Assembly (NCBI GenBank): GCA_965206655.1
Contig: CBDBKC010000038.1
Span: 1,178,001 to 1,242,000 of the forward strand
Length of the DNA: 64,000 nucleotides
Direction of reading: 5' to 3'
Origin: JAPPLB01 sp965206655
GTDB taxonomy: Bacteria > Acidobacteriota > Terriglobia > Bryobacterales > UBA6623
Under the pieces are notes generated by a model. It worked only from the letters and a program-made list of their open reading frames with translations, searched no databases and was not told the DNA's origin. The first letter of the stretch is position 1; every line of letters starts with the position of its first letter. Shown here piece after piece: positions 48,998 to 57,932 of the stretch. The position numbers were made by a program, and so were the translations under genes.

Positions 48998-51579
48998 GCA
49001 AAGACTCAGTCAGGCGGAAGCAGTGCAGGTTGTCCCCCGACTCGTACCGGCAAGGGCCGATGCTCGCCTTCTTGACAGTCTGGATGACGTTGGGCCTATC
49101 AGTGGCCAACGCCGCGCGGCTCATTTCGATCGAACTAGTTCCTTCCCAACGAACGCTGCACGGCGCGGATGCGGCACAACGGCTGCTCGTGATCGGAAAG
49201 TACGACGATGGCCGCGAGGCGGACCTCACTTCAGAGGCGCTGCTTAACGTTACCGATGGCGAGGTGATTCGCCTGGACGGGGATGCTGTTCTTACAGCGG
49301 TATCGGATGGCGAAGCGCGAGTCAGGGCCACTGTAGGGGGATTACAGGCCGCGGGCACGTATCGAGTGAACAATTCGGCGGACCAACGCCCGTTCAGTTT
49401 TGCACGAGACATCGGCACAATCCTCACGCGCAGCGGGTGTAACAGCGCCGCCTGTCACGGAGGCGTCAAGGGCAAGAATGGATTCAAGCTATCCGATAAC
49501 GCGGAGCACCCGCGCGAGGACTACAAGGCGATTGTCGAGGGCGGTTTCTATGAAGTTCTCTCGGCCGCATCGGAGGGCCCCAAGAAACCGCGAGTCGACA
49601 AGGCGAAGCCCGAGAAAAGTCTGCTCCTGCTGAAGCCTACGATGGCCGTTGTGCATGGCGGTGGACAGCGGTTCGAGAAGAGGTCGGATGACTACGAGAC
49701 CATTCTGGAGTGGGTGCGAAACGGCGCGCCTTACGGCCAGGCGCAGGCCGACGAGTCACGGCTTGTCGGGTTGACGATTGTGCCCGAGCGGATTTTCTTG
49801 AAGCCGGGGGACACCCATCGAGTCGTTGTATCAGGGCTGCTGGCAAATGGGAACGAAGAAGATCTCACAGCCGAGGTGCTTTACGAGCCGAAAGATCAGG
49901 CAATCGCTCAGGTGTCACTTGCGGGAATCGTCGAGGCAAAGCAGCCGGGCGAGGTCACCGTTCTTGTTCGAGCGGCGGGCAGGATGGGCAGTTTTCAGGT
50001 CGGCGTGATCGGTCACGAGCCGGATGAATACCCCGATGTGGAGCCCCACAACTTTATCGACGAATACGTCCTCTCGAAGCTTCGCCGGTTCAATGTCATT
50101 CCATCCGTCCTTTCGAGTGACGCTGAATTTCTGCGGCGCGTCTGCCTCGACTTGACCGGGACGCTTCCGCCGCCCGAGCGCGCGCGAGAATTCCTGAGCG
50201 ACAACGATCCTCAAAAACGCGCCAAGCTGATCGACATTTTGCTGAACTCGCCAGAATACGTCGACTACTGGACATATCGCTTCTCGGACCCTCTTCGCGT
50301 TGCGATTGTTTCACTTGGCTATAACTCAAAGTGGAGCCAGGACTACTGGGAGTGGATACGGGCAGGCGTAGTCGGGAACAAACCCTACGACCAAATGGCG
50401 CGAGAGCGGATCGCGGCGCAGGGTTATAGCGGGCCTTCGCGGCACTTTCTGCCAATTGCCGTGATCGGGCCTCCGGCGGACACGATGATGGAGCAAGCGC
50501 GCGTCTTCATGGGCCGGCGGTTCGATTGCGCTCGCTGCCACGACCACCCTTACGAAAACTGGACCCAGGATCAATTCTGGGGACTGACGGCCTTCTTCGG
50601 GCACGTCTACCGCACCGGAACTTCCGGCCGGGATTCCGTCGTATTCGACCAACCGATGGGTAAGGAGATCGCTCCGGACGTGGTGGGCCGGCGCGAACTA
50701 CGCATTCTGCACCCGCGCACGGGTAAGGAAGTACAGCCGACGCTACTCGATGGCACGGTCCTCGAACACAAGAATCAGAAGAGCGTGCGCCAGGAGTTGG
50801 CTGAGTGGATGACGGCGCAGCCCTACTTCGCGGAAGCCGCTGTCAACCGCATGTGGAGCCACTTCTTTCCGCGGGGCATTGTCGATCCGGTGGATGACTT
50901 TCGCTCGACGAACCCTCCTACGCATCCGCGGCTGCTGGACGCGCTGGCGGCCGATTTCGCGGCGAACGGATATGACATCAAACGCTTGATTCGCCTGATT
51001 GTTACATCCCGAGCCTATCAACTTTCAAGCGCGGCCAACGAGACGAATCAGGCTGACCGGCAGAACTATTCCCATGCGCTTCCGCGTGCCCTGGACGCGG
51101 AGGTCTTGCTGGATGCCATCACGGCCGTCACCGGTGTGCCTGAGTTGTTCACGGCCTACGGTCCCGGAGCCCCTCGCGGGAAGAGCCAAATGCCCGCCGG
51201 TACACGCGCCATCCAGCTTCGGGAATCCGATTTGTTCAAATCACAGTTCCTTGACGTGTACGGGCGGCCGAATCGGGCCGCGGTCCCGGAGCGCAGCGCG
51301 AAACCGAATCTCGGGCAGGCGCTTCATGTATTGGTTGGCTCGACATACAACGAGAAGCTATGGAAGCCCGGGAGCCGCGTGTACGATCTGTTTGAGGGCG
51401 GGGCGACGGATGACCAAGTCATCGAGGAACTGTACCTAACCGCGCTGACCCGTTTCCCGACGGACGAAGAACGGCAAGTGCTGAAAGGGCTCATCGCGAG
51501 GGCATCGAGCCGCGAAGAAGGATTACGAAACCTGCAGTGGGGTATGCTGAGTTCGCGTGAATTCGCCGAGAATCATTGA
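48994..51579 (+). CDS. DUF1549/DUF1553 cytochrome-type protein with Ig-like domain
   Basis: 861-residue exported protein. After a signal segment, a Big_2-like domain (about 40-125) is followed by a heme-type motif CNSAACHGG (not the plain CxxCH spacing: C-N-S-A-A-C-H). A DUF1549 region follows (FIDEYVLSKLRRFNVIPS, FLRRVCLDLTGTLPPPERAR), with an internal CARCHDHPYENWTQDQF. A DUF1553 part comes last (AAVNRMWSHFFPRGIVDPVD). These domains define PSD1-type planctomycete cytochromes of unknown role. It is coupled to the PPC gene upstream and to a DUF1501 gene 19 bases downstream, forming the first of two modules. Confidence 0.85.
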   Translation: MSKDSVRRKQCRLSPDSYRQGPMLAFLTVWMTLGLSVANAARLISIELVPSQRTLHGADAAQRLLVIGKYDDGREADLTSEALLNVTDGEVIRLDGDAVLTAVSDGEARVRATVGGLQAAGTYRVNNSADQRPFSFARDIGTILTRSGCNSAACHGGVKGKNGFKLSDNAEHPREDYKAIVEGGFYEVLSAASEGPKKPRVDKAKPEKSLLLLKPTMAVVHGGGQRFEKRSDDYETILEWVRNGAPYGQAQADESRLVGLTIVPERIFLKPGDTHRVVVSGLLANGNEEDLTAEVLYEPKDQAIAQVSLAGIVEAKQPGEVTVLVRAAGRMGSFQVGVIGHEPDEYPDVEPHNFIDEYVLSKLRRFNVIPSVLSSDAEFLRRVCLDLTGTLPPPERAREFLSDNDPQKRAKLIDILLNSPEYVDYWTYRFSDPLRVAIVSLGYNSKWSQDYWEWIRAGVVGNKPYDQMARERIAAQGYSGPSRHFLPIAVIGPPADTMMEQARVFMGRRFDCARCHDHPYENWTQDQFWGLTAFFGHVYRTGTSGRDSVVFDQPMGKEIAPDVVGRRELRILHPRTGKEVQPTLLDGTVLEHKNQKSVRQELAEWMTAQPYFAEAAVNRMWSHFFPRGIVDPVDDFRSTNPPTHPRLLDALAADFAANGYDIKRLIRLIVTSRAYQLSSAANETNQADRQNYSHALPRALDAEVLLDAITAVTGVPELFTAYGPGAPRGKSQMPAGTRAIQLRESDLFKSQFLDVYGRPNRAAVPERSAKPNLGQALHVLVGSTYNEKLWKPGSRVYDLFEGGATDDQVIEELYLTALTRFPTDEERQVLKGLIARASSREEGLRNLQWGMLSSREFAENH

Positions 51580-51597
51580 GGCGGTGGGACGAGACCT

Positions 51598-52938
51598 ATG
51601 AAACGCATCGGGTGCCAAGTTGCTAGTGAGCAGGAGTGGTCGCGGCGCGATTTCGTCAAGGTCGGCTCGCTCGGCTTTCTCGGAATGCACCTGAGCCAGT
51701 CGCTGATGCTCGAAAAGGCGATGGCGGCTCGCACAGGGAATCAGCCCGCCGGGAAAGCCAAGTCGGTGATCATGGTTTGGCTCGAAGGCGGTCCGAGCCA
51801 AAAGGATACGTTCGATCCCAAACCGAGCAGCGCCTTCCGGCCCATTTCGACGAACGTCCCCGGCATTCAGATCTCCGAACTCTTGCCTGGTCTCGCCAAA
51901 CGGATGGACAAGATGTCGATCATCCGGTCGATGCGCTCGTTCGGAGACGACCATCCGCAGGCGGTCCATTACGCCGCGACGGGACACGAGATCAACCCGG
52001 CTATGAAGTTCCCCAGTCTGGGCTCGATCGTGGGTAAGGAGTTGGGGCCAACGAACGCTCTGCCGCCGTATGTCTTCGTCCCGACCTGGGACAACAAGAA
52101 GCAATACGAGGACTACTTCCGGTCGGCGTTCCTCGGGCCTGACTACGACCCGATGATGATTCCGGACCCCTCGAAAGACGACTTCGAGGTGGCGGACCTG
52201 AGCCTGCCGAAATCGCTGGCGCCGGCCGCGATGTCGGAGCGGCTCGAGTTTCGAAACGCGATCGACGGGATGTATCGCAAACGTGTTGAAAGCCTCGAAC
52301 ACGCGGCGATGGATTCGTTCACCCAGAAGGCCTGGGAGATGATTCTCGCGCCGGAAGTAGGGCAGGCATTTGATCTTTCCGGCGAGTCCAAGAAGACGAA
52401 AGACGCCTACGGACGCGGCATGGAAGGACAGAGCTTGTTGCTGGCGCGGCGGTTGGTCGAGTCGGGCGTGCGGTTTGTGACGGTCGCCGGGTATCACGGC
52501 AACTCCTGGGACACTCATTCGAAAAACGACGAACGGCATCGTGACCGCCTGTGTCCACCGCTCGATGAGTCGCTTTCGGCTCTGCTCGACGACCTTGTCG
52601 ACCGCGGCCTCTACGACTCGACGGTTGTGGTTGCGATGGGCGAGTTCGGCCGTACGCCGGAGCACAACCCGGCTCTCGGGCGCGATCACTGGCCCAACTG
52701 CTGGTCGATGATGATCGGCGGCGGTGGGATTCAGGGTGGTCGCGTTGTCGGCGCAAGCGACGAACGCGGGGCCTTCATCGCCGACCGGCGTGTAACGGTA
52801 GGCGACTTATTCGCGACGGTTTATAAAGCCCTGGGCATCGACTGGACGAAGGAGTATATGACGCCCATCGGCCGGCCGTTGAAGATTGCGAATTCGATCG
52901 ACGATACAACCGGCGAACCGGTTCACGAATTGTTCTAA
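51598..52938 (+). CDS. Tat-exported DUF1501 protein (module 1)
   Basis: 446-residue protein of the DUF1501 family, an alkaline-phosphatase-like fold. The twin-arginine motif SRRDFVKVGSLGFLG is near the N-terminus. The core shows SVIMVWLEGGPSQKDTFDPK, the SMRSFGDDHPQAVHYAATGH segment, VAMGEFGRTPEHNPALGRDH and WSMMIGGGGIQGGRVVGASD. It accompanies the cytochrome gene 48994-51579, the invariable partner in this family. Function is not established; a hydrolase role is inferred from the fold. Confidence 0.88.
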   Translation: MKRIGCQVASEQEWSRRDFVKVGSLGFLGMHLSQSLMLEKAMAARTGNQPAGKAKSVIMVWLEGGPSQKDTFDPKPSSAFRPISTNVPGIQISELLPGLAKRMDKMSIIRSMRSFGDDHPQAVHYAATGHEINPAMKFPSLGSIVGKELGPTNALPPYVFVPTWDNKKQYEDYFRSAFLGPDYDPMMIPDPSKDDFEVADLSLPKSLAPAAMSERLEFRNAIDGMYRKRVESLEHAAMDSFTQKAWEMILAPEVGQAFDLSGESKKTKDAYGRGMEGQSLLLARRLVESGVRFVTVAGYHGNSWDTHSKNDERHRDRLCPPLDESLSALLDDLVDRGLYDSTVVVAMGEFGRTPEHNPALGRDHWPNCWSMMIGGGGIQGGRVVGASDERGAFIADRRVTVGDLFATVYKALGIDWTKEYMTPIGRPLKIANSIDDTTGEPVHELF

Positions 52939-53074
52939 AGACCACCTAGCTTGCCCTTCGGATCGTCGACCCGAATCGAACCTGGTAATCCAGAGGAGCG
53001 GCGCTTGAGATCGAGGGATTTGCAACGTCGAGAGCTTTGGTGATCCACGGGTCTGTGGTAGTGTTTACCTAGTC

Positions 53075-55618
53075 ATGCGCGTATCAGGCTTGGTCCGGAC
53101 TGTGGCCATCTTAGTCGGGGCCGGACTCCCTCTCGGCGCACAGCAAGGGACCGACAAACAGTTCTCAGCCGCCGCCGTTCGCTTTTTTGAGAACGAGGTC
53201 CGGCCGGTCCTTTTGACCAAATGCGCCGCTTGTCATAACGACAAGCTACAAACAAGCGGTCTGTCGGTGGAGAGCCGGGATGCCGTGCTGGCGGGCGGCA
53301 ACCGGGGAGAGGCGGCGTCTTCGGGATCCCCGGAAGATAGTCTGCTCATCCATGCTGTTCGTCAAGACGGCGAGTTGAAGATGCCTCCGGGCGGCAAATT
53401 ACCGCCGGAGGAAGTTGCAGCCCTTGCGCGTTGGGTTGAACTCGGTCTGCCATGGCCGACCAAGACACTTTCAGCCACGCCGGCGGACAACCCGTCGAAG
53501 CATTGGTCTTTTCAGCCCATCCAGCGTCCGAGTGAGCCGACGGTTTCGGACGAGTCATGGCCGCGGACGCCGATCGATCGTTTCATCTTGGCGCGCCTCG
53601 AGAAAGAAGGGTTGACGCCCTCACCCGAAGCCGACAGGCCTGTATTGATCCGGCGGTTGTACATCGACCTGATTGGTCTGCTGCCCAAGCCGGAAGAGGT
53701 CGATGCCTTTGTGGCGGACACGCGTGCTGACGCCTATGAACGAGTCGTCGATCACGTGCTGGAGTCTCCCCATTACGGTGAACGCTGGGGACGTCACTGG
53801 CTGGACCTGGCGCGGTACGCGGACTCCAACGGCTACAACAACGACGCCGAACGAAAAATCTGGATGTACCGCGAGTGGGTGATCAATGCCTTGAATTGGG
53901 ACCTTCCTTTCGATGAGTTTGTGATCGAGCAGATCGCCGGGGACCTGTTGCCGAACCCCACCGAGCAGCAGGTGGTGGCCACGGGTTTTCACCGCAACAC
54001 TTTGCTGAACCTCGAGGGCGGAGTCGATTTTGAGCAGTATCGTACCGAGGCCGTTGTCGACCGCGTTGACACGACAGGAATGGCTTTCTTGGGATTAACC
54101 CTCGGCTGCGCGCGCTGCCACGACCACAAGTTCGACCCGGTCTCCCAGAAGGAGTTCTATCAATTCTTCGCTTTCTTCAACAGCATCGACGAGTTGAGTG
54201 GCGAATTCAAAGACAAAGAAGGCCGCGCCCGCGCCTTCGAACCGGTGCTCGAGTTCGGGACGCCGGAGCAACATGCGCGGCGCGAGGCGATCCGGGCTCA
54301 GCTCAAGGTGATGGAGGAGGAACTGGACAGCTACGAGGATCAGCTTGTGGAGAAGCAATCCGAGTGGGAGGCATCTCGAAGCGGCGACGCGCTCGACAAG
54401 TTGACGCCGGGGCAACGCGCCATCCTCGATATTCCTGTGGATAAGCGCCACGAGGTGCAGCGCGACGTGCTGCGGGGCGCATACTTCGACGAGGATTTCG
54501 GCCATCAAGAACGCAAGAAAGCGATCGCGGCGGTCAAGAAGATCGAGCCTGAAATTCCCAGCACACTCGTCATGAGGGAGCTGCCTAGGCCCCGCCCGAC
54601 AAACGTACTGTTGGGTGGCGAGTTTCTCGATAAGGGCGTCCAGGTTTGGCCTACAACGCCCGCCGTGTTGCCTCCTCTTCCAAAGCAGGAAAGCTACACC
54701 CGCCTCGACATGGCTCGCTGGCTGGTGAGTGAAAACAATCCTCTGACGCCGCGTGTGACGATGAATCGCATCTGGCAGCGCTACTTTGGCCGCGGAATTG
54801 TCGAGACGGAGAACGATTTCGGAACCCGAGGTTCGCTGCCCACCCACCCCGACCTGCTGGACTGGCTGGCCGCGGAGTTCGTCGCACAGGACTGGAGTCT
54901 CAAGGCGATGCATCGCTTGATCGCGACTTCGGCCACGTACCGGCAAGCGTCGTCGCACCGGCCGGATGCGGCGAAGAAAGACCCACGCAATGACCTGCTG
55001 GCGCGGCAAAACCGGCTCCGGGTCGAGTCGGAGATCGTGCGAGATCTGGCCTTGTCGGCTGCTGGAATGTTGACGCCCGAGATCGGTGGGCCCAGCGTCT
55101 TCCCGGCACAGCCGCCGGACGTCATGATTCGAAGGACGTGGGAGGAGAGCGAGGGGCCGGCTCGTTACCGGCGGGGCATGTACACGCATTTCTGGCGTAC
55201 GAGCCCTCACCCTGGCCTGATGGTCTTCGACAGTCCGGACGCGCTGACAACGACCACCAAGAGGAACCGGTCGAACACGCCGCTTCAAGCTCTCACTTTG
55301 CTGAACGACGCGGGCTTCCACGAGTTCGCGCAAGGCGTGGCTCAACGGGTTCTTAGCGAGCGGCCGGACGCTTCGAATTCCGAGCGGGTCAAGCACGCGT
55401 TTCGTCTGTGTCTGGCGCGGCCACCGAGCAAGAAGGAGAAGAAACGCCTCGATCGACTTCTGGCGAACCAGCTCGATGAGTTCAAGACCAACGCGGACGA
55501 TGCGAAAGAGCTGCTGCCTCTGAATACGCCCGAAGGGGCGGACCTTCCCGAGACAGCGGCCTGGACCATGGTGTCGGGAGTGCTTCTCAATCTCGATGAA
55601 TTCATAACGCGGGAGTGA
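53075..55618 (+). CDS. PSCyt1/DUF1549/DUF1553 cytochrome-type protein (module 2)
   Basis: 847-residue exported protein. A cytochrome-like N-terminal domain has LTKCAACHNDKLQTSG (CxxCH) and KMPPGGKLPPEEVAALARW. The DUF1549 region follows (IDRFILARLEKEGLTPSPEA, LIRRLYIDLIGLLPKPEEVD, LDLARYADSNGYNND) with a second heme-like site CARCHDHKFDPVSQKEFYQF. A helical linker then leads to DUF1553 (TMNRIWQRYFGRGIVETEND; NTPLQALTLLNDAGFHEFAQ). It is the second module and lacks the Ig domain of the first. The DUF1501 partner starts two bases after the stop. Confidence 0.9.
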   Translation: MRVSGLVRTVAILVGAGLPLGAQQGTDKQFSAAAVRFFENEVRPVLLTKCAACHNDKLQTSGLSVESRDAVLAGGNRGEAASSGSPEDSLLIHAVRQDGELKMPPGGKLPPEEVAALARWVELGLPWPTKTLSATPADNPSKHWSFQPIQRPSEPTVSDESWPRTPIDRFILARLEKEGLTPSPEADRPVLIRRLYIDLIGLLPKPEEVDAFVADTRADAYERVVDHVLESPHYGERWGRHWLDLARYADSNGYNNDAERKIWMYREWVINALNWDLPFDEFVIEQIAGDLLPNPTEQQVVATGFHRNTLLNLEGGVDFEQYRTEAVVDRVDTTGMAFLGLTLGCARCHDHKFDPVSQKEFYQFFAFFNSIDELSGEFKDKEGRARAFEPVLEFGTPEQHARREAIRAQLKVMEEELDSYEDQLVEKQSEWEASRSGDALDKLTPGQRAILDIPVDKRHEVQRDVLRGAYFDEDFGHQERKKAIAAVKKIEPEIPSTLVMRELPRPRPTNVLLGGEFLDKGVQVWPTTPAVLPPLPKQESYTRLDMARWLVSENNPLTPRVTMNRIWQRYFGRGIVETENDFGTRGSLPTHPDLLDWLAAEFVAQDWSLKAMHRLIATSATYRQASSHRPDAAKKDPRNDLLARQNRLRVESEIVRDLALSAAGMLTPEIGGPSVFPAQPPDVMIRRTWEESEGPARYRRGMYTHFWRTSPHPGLMVFDSPDALTTTTKRNRSNTPLQALTLLNDAGFHEFAQGVAQRVLSERPDASNSERVKHAFRLCLARPPSKKEKKRLDRLLANQLDEFKTNADDAKELLPLNTPEGADLPETAAWTMVSGVLLNLDEFITRE

Positions 55619-55619
55619 T

Positions 55620-57074
55620 ATGAACATGCAACAGATGGGACTACTGGATAGGACCCGACGGCACTTCTTCAGTCAGTGTTTCGCCGGTCTGGGCAACATC
55701 GCTCTTGGCGGTCTATTGGGCGGCGGAAAATTGGCGGCCGCCGGCGCGCCGCGCGTCGAGAACCCTCTGGCGCCGAAGTCGCCGCATTTCCCTCCCAAGG
55801 TCAAGCGTGTCATTTATCTTTTCATGGCGGGTGCGCCGAGCCAGTTCGAGACATGGCTTTATCGGCCCAAGCTGACCGAATTTGACGGACAGCCGATACC
55901 TGATTCGTTACTCGAGGGCAAGCGCTTTGCCTTCATGGAAAGGTTCATGAAGGATAAGCTGAAGTTGCTCGGTCCCCGACGGAAGTTCAAACAGCACGGG
56001 GAATCGGGCGCCTGGGTGTCGGAGATTTTTCCGCACATGGCCGGGGTGGCCGACGATCTGGCGTTTGTACACTCTCTGACGACGGAAAACTTCAATCACG
56101 CTCCGGCGAAGCTCTTCTTTAATACCGGCTCGACTCGTTTCGGACGCCCCAGCATGGGTGCCTGGTTGAGCTACGGGTTAGGGAGTGAATCGCAGGATCT
56201 GCCGGCATTCGTTGTGCTGCGGTCCGGAGAGCAAAGCTTGATGGGCGGCGCGAACCTCTGGAGTAGCGGTTTTCTGCCGACAACCTACCAAGGCGTTGAG
56301 TTCCTTCGCTCGGCGGACCCCATCCCGAATCTGTCGAGTCCGAAGGGTATCTCAATGAAACGCCAGACGGCGCGGCTCAACGCGGTCCGCGATTTGAACC
56401 TGGCGCGGTTGGCGGAGGTGGGTGATCCGGAGATCAGTACGCGTATCTCTTCTTACGAGATGGCCTATCGGATGCAGACAAGCGGGCCCGAGCTGATGGA
56501 TCTTTCGTCCGAGAGCCAAGCGACGATGGACCTCTACGGGGCGAAACCCGGGGAGCAGTCGTTCGCAAACAATTGCCTATTGGCAAGGCGAATGATCGAA
56601 CGCGGTGTGCGCTTCGTGCAGTGTTATCAGACCGGTTGGGACCACCATGGGAATCGGCAAAACAACCTCAACGAAAAGCTCGACGAGGTTGCTCTGACGG
56701 TTGATCGTCCCGCGGCCGCGCTGATCCACGACCTCAAGCAACGTGGACTTTTGGATGAGACGCTTGTGATCTATGGCGGCGAATTCGGGCGCACACCGAT
56801 GGGCGAGGTGCGGGAGTCAGTCGGCCGCAACCATCACATCGAAAACTTCCCGATGTGGTTCGCCGGCGGCGGCATCAAGGCAGGCCAAACGATTGGCGAA
56901 GTCGACGATCTGGGCTTCTTCATCACCAAGGATAAGGTCGAAGTCCACGACGTTCAGGCAACGATCCTCCACCTGCTCGGTCTCGATCACGAGAAGCTAA
57001 CCTTCCGCTATCAGGGCCGAGACTTCCGCTTGACGGATGTGGGTGGGCGCGTCATCGAGAAGTTGCTCGCCTAG
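55620..57074 (+). CDS. DUF1501 protein (module 2)
   Basis: 484-residue DUF1501 family member, partner of the preceding cytochrome-type protein and translationally adjacent. It has a shortened twin-arginine signal (RTRRHFFSQCFAGLGNIALGG). The core shows RVIYLFMAGAPSQFETWLYR, VHSLTTENFNHAPAKLFFNT, IYGGEFGRTPMGEVRESVGR and HIENFPMWFAGGGIKAG. It differs in length from the module 1 protein, so the modules are not simple recent duplicates. Two adjacent modules may act on different substrates. Confidence 0.88.
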   Translation: MNMQQMGLLDRTRRHFFSQCFAGLGNIALGGLLGGGKLAAAGAPRVENPLAPKSPHFPPKVKRVIYLFMAGAPSQFETWLYRPKLTEFDGQPIPDSLLEGKRFAFMERFMKDKLKLLGPRRKFKQHGESGAWVSEIFPHMAGVADDLAFVHSLTTENFNHAPAKLFFNTGSTRFGRPSMGAWLSYGLGSESQDLPAFVVLRSGEQSLMGGANLWSSGFLPTTYQGVEFLRSADPIPNLSSPKGISMKRQTARLNAVRDLNLARLAEVGDPEISTRISSYEMAYRMQTSGPELMDLSSESQATMDLYGAKPGEQSFANNCLLARRMIERGVRFVQCYQTGWDHHGNRQNNLNEKLDEVALTVDRPAAALIHDLKQRGLLDETLVIYGGEFGRTPMGEVRESVGRNHHIENFPMWFAGGGIKAGQTIGEVDDLGFFITKDKVEVHDVQATILHLLGLDHEKLTFRYQGRDFRLTDVGGRVIEKLLA

Positions 57075-57119
57075 CTAGGGCCATACGCCGCACTGCTAAC
57101 CCCCGGGGCTAGTTGCCTT

Positions 57120-57890
57120 CTAGAAGGTTTTGCACAACGTCCCTCCGTCGACCACCAACGTTTCTCCGGTGATGTAGCTGCCGGCGTCGCTGGCAAGCAG
57201 CAGCGCGGGGCCGGCGAGTTCGCGTGGGTCGCCCCAGCGGCCGACGGCGGTTCGCGTGGCGAAGCTCTTCTTCTGTTCGTCCGTGAGGACCCGGCCGGGA
57301 AGATCCGTCAAGAAGGGCCCGGGAGCTAAACAGTTGACGGTGATGTTATAAGCGCCCAGCTCGATCGCCATCGAGCGGGCCATCCCAATCAGTGCAGCCT
57401 TCGTTCCGGAATAGATGTGCCGCTGCTCTTTCGAACCCAGACCCATGATCGAGCTGATATGAATGATGCGGCCCCACTTACGCTCTTTCATCTGGGGGAC
57501 GAGCGCCCGGCTCAGCGCCATGCACGAGCTGAAGTTCAGTTCGAGGACGTTGTCCCAATCCTCGTCCTTCACCTCATCGATCGATTGCGGAACATTGGTA
57601 CCGGCGTTGTTGACGAGGATGTCGACCTTACCCATCGCCTCCAGAGCCGCTTGCGCGAGCTTCTGTGATTCCTCGCGGCGACTTAGGTCAGCAACGGAAT
57701 ATCCGCCTCGTACGGACGTCCCCGCGGTAATCTCGGGCAGAGCCGCCTTCAGCTCGTCTTCGTGACGGCTGCTGATGAAAATGTCCGCGCCCGCTTCGGC
57801 GAAGCCGCGCGCCATGGCCTTGCCAAGCCCTTTGCTGCCCCCGGTTACGAGGGCGACCTTGCCTGTGAGATCGAATAATTTGGTTGACAT
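57120..57890 (-). CDS. Short-chain dehydrogenase/reductase
   Basis: 256-residue classical SDR, NAD(P)H-dependent and cytoplasmic. The nucleotide loop is TGGSKGLGKAMA and the structural motif is NNAG. The catalytic serine is in HISSIMG, and tyrosine and lysine are in YSGTKAAL. The CLAPGPFLTDL and GETLVVDGG segments are standard. It resembles 2-deoxy-D-gluconate 3-dehydrogenase/gluconate 5-dehydrogenase-type SDRs. This pairs suggestively with the lactonase-like gene upstream, but a single SDR cannot be assigned a substrate. Confidence 0.88.
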   Translation of the reverse strand: MSTKLFDLTGKVALVTGGSKGLGKAMARGFAEAGADIFISSRHEDELKAALPEITAGTSVRGGYSVADLSRREESQKLAQAALEAMGKVDILVNNAGTNVPQSIDEVKDEDWDNVLELNFSSCMALSRALVPQMKERKWGRIIHISSIMGLGSKEQRHIYSGTKAALIGMARSMAIELGAYNITVNCLAPGPFLTDLPGRVLTDEQKKSFATRTAVGRWGDPRELAGPALLLASDAGSYITGETLVVDGGTLCKTF

Positions 57891-57932
57891 AGAAAAGTTC
57901 CCCTGAGATTTGGTCCGGCGATTCAGTTCAGC

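Noticed and set aside
51523..52689. A 388-codon frame antisense to the module 1 DUF1501 gene
   Set aside because: The sense strand has a complete and recognised gene; the antisense product has no homology that I can see.
54095..55627. A 510-codon frame antisense to the module 2 cytochrome gene
   Set aside because: It mirrors codon bias of the real gene; its translation is arginine- and glutamine-rich with no family motif.
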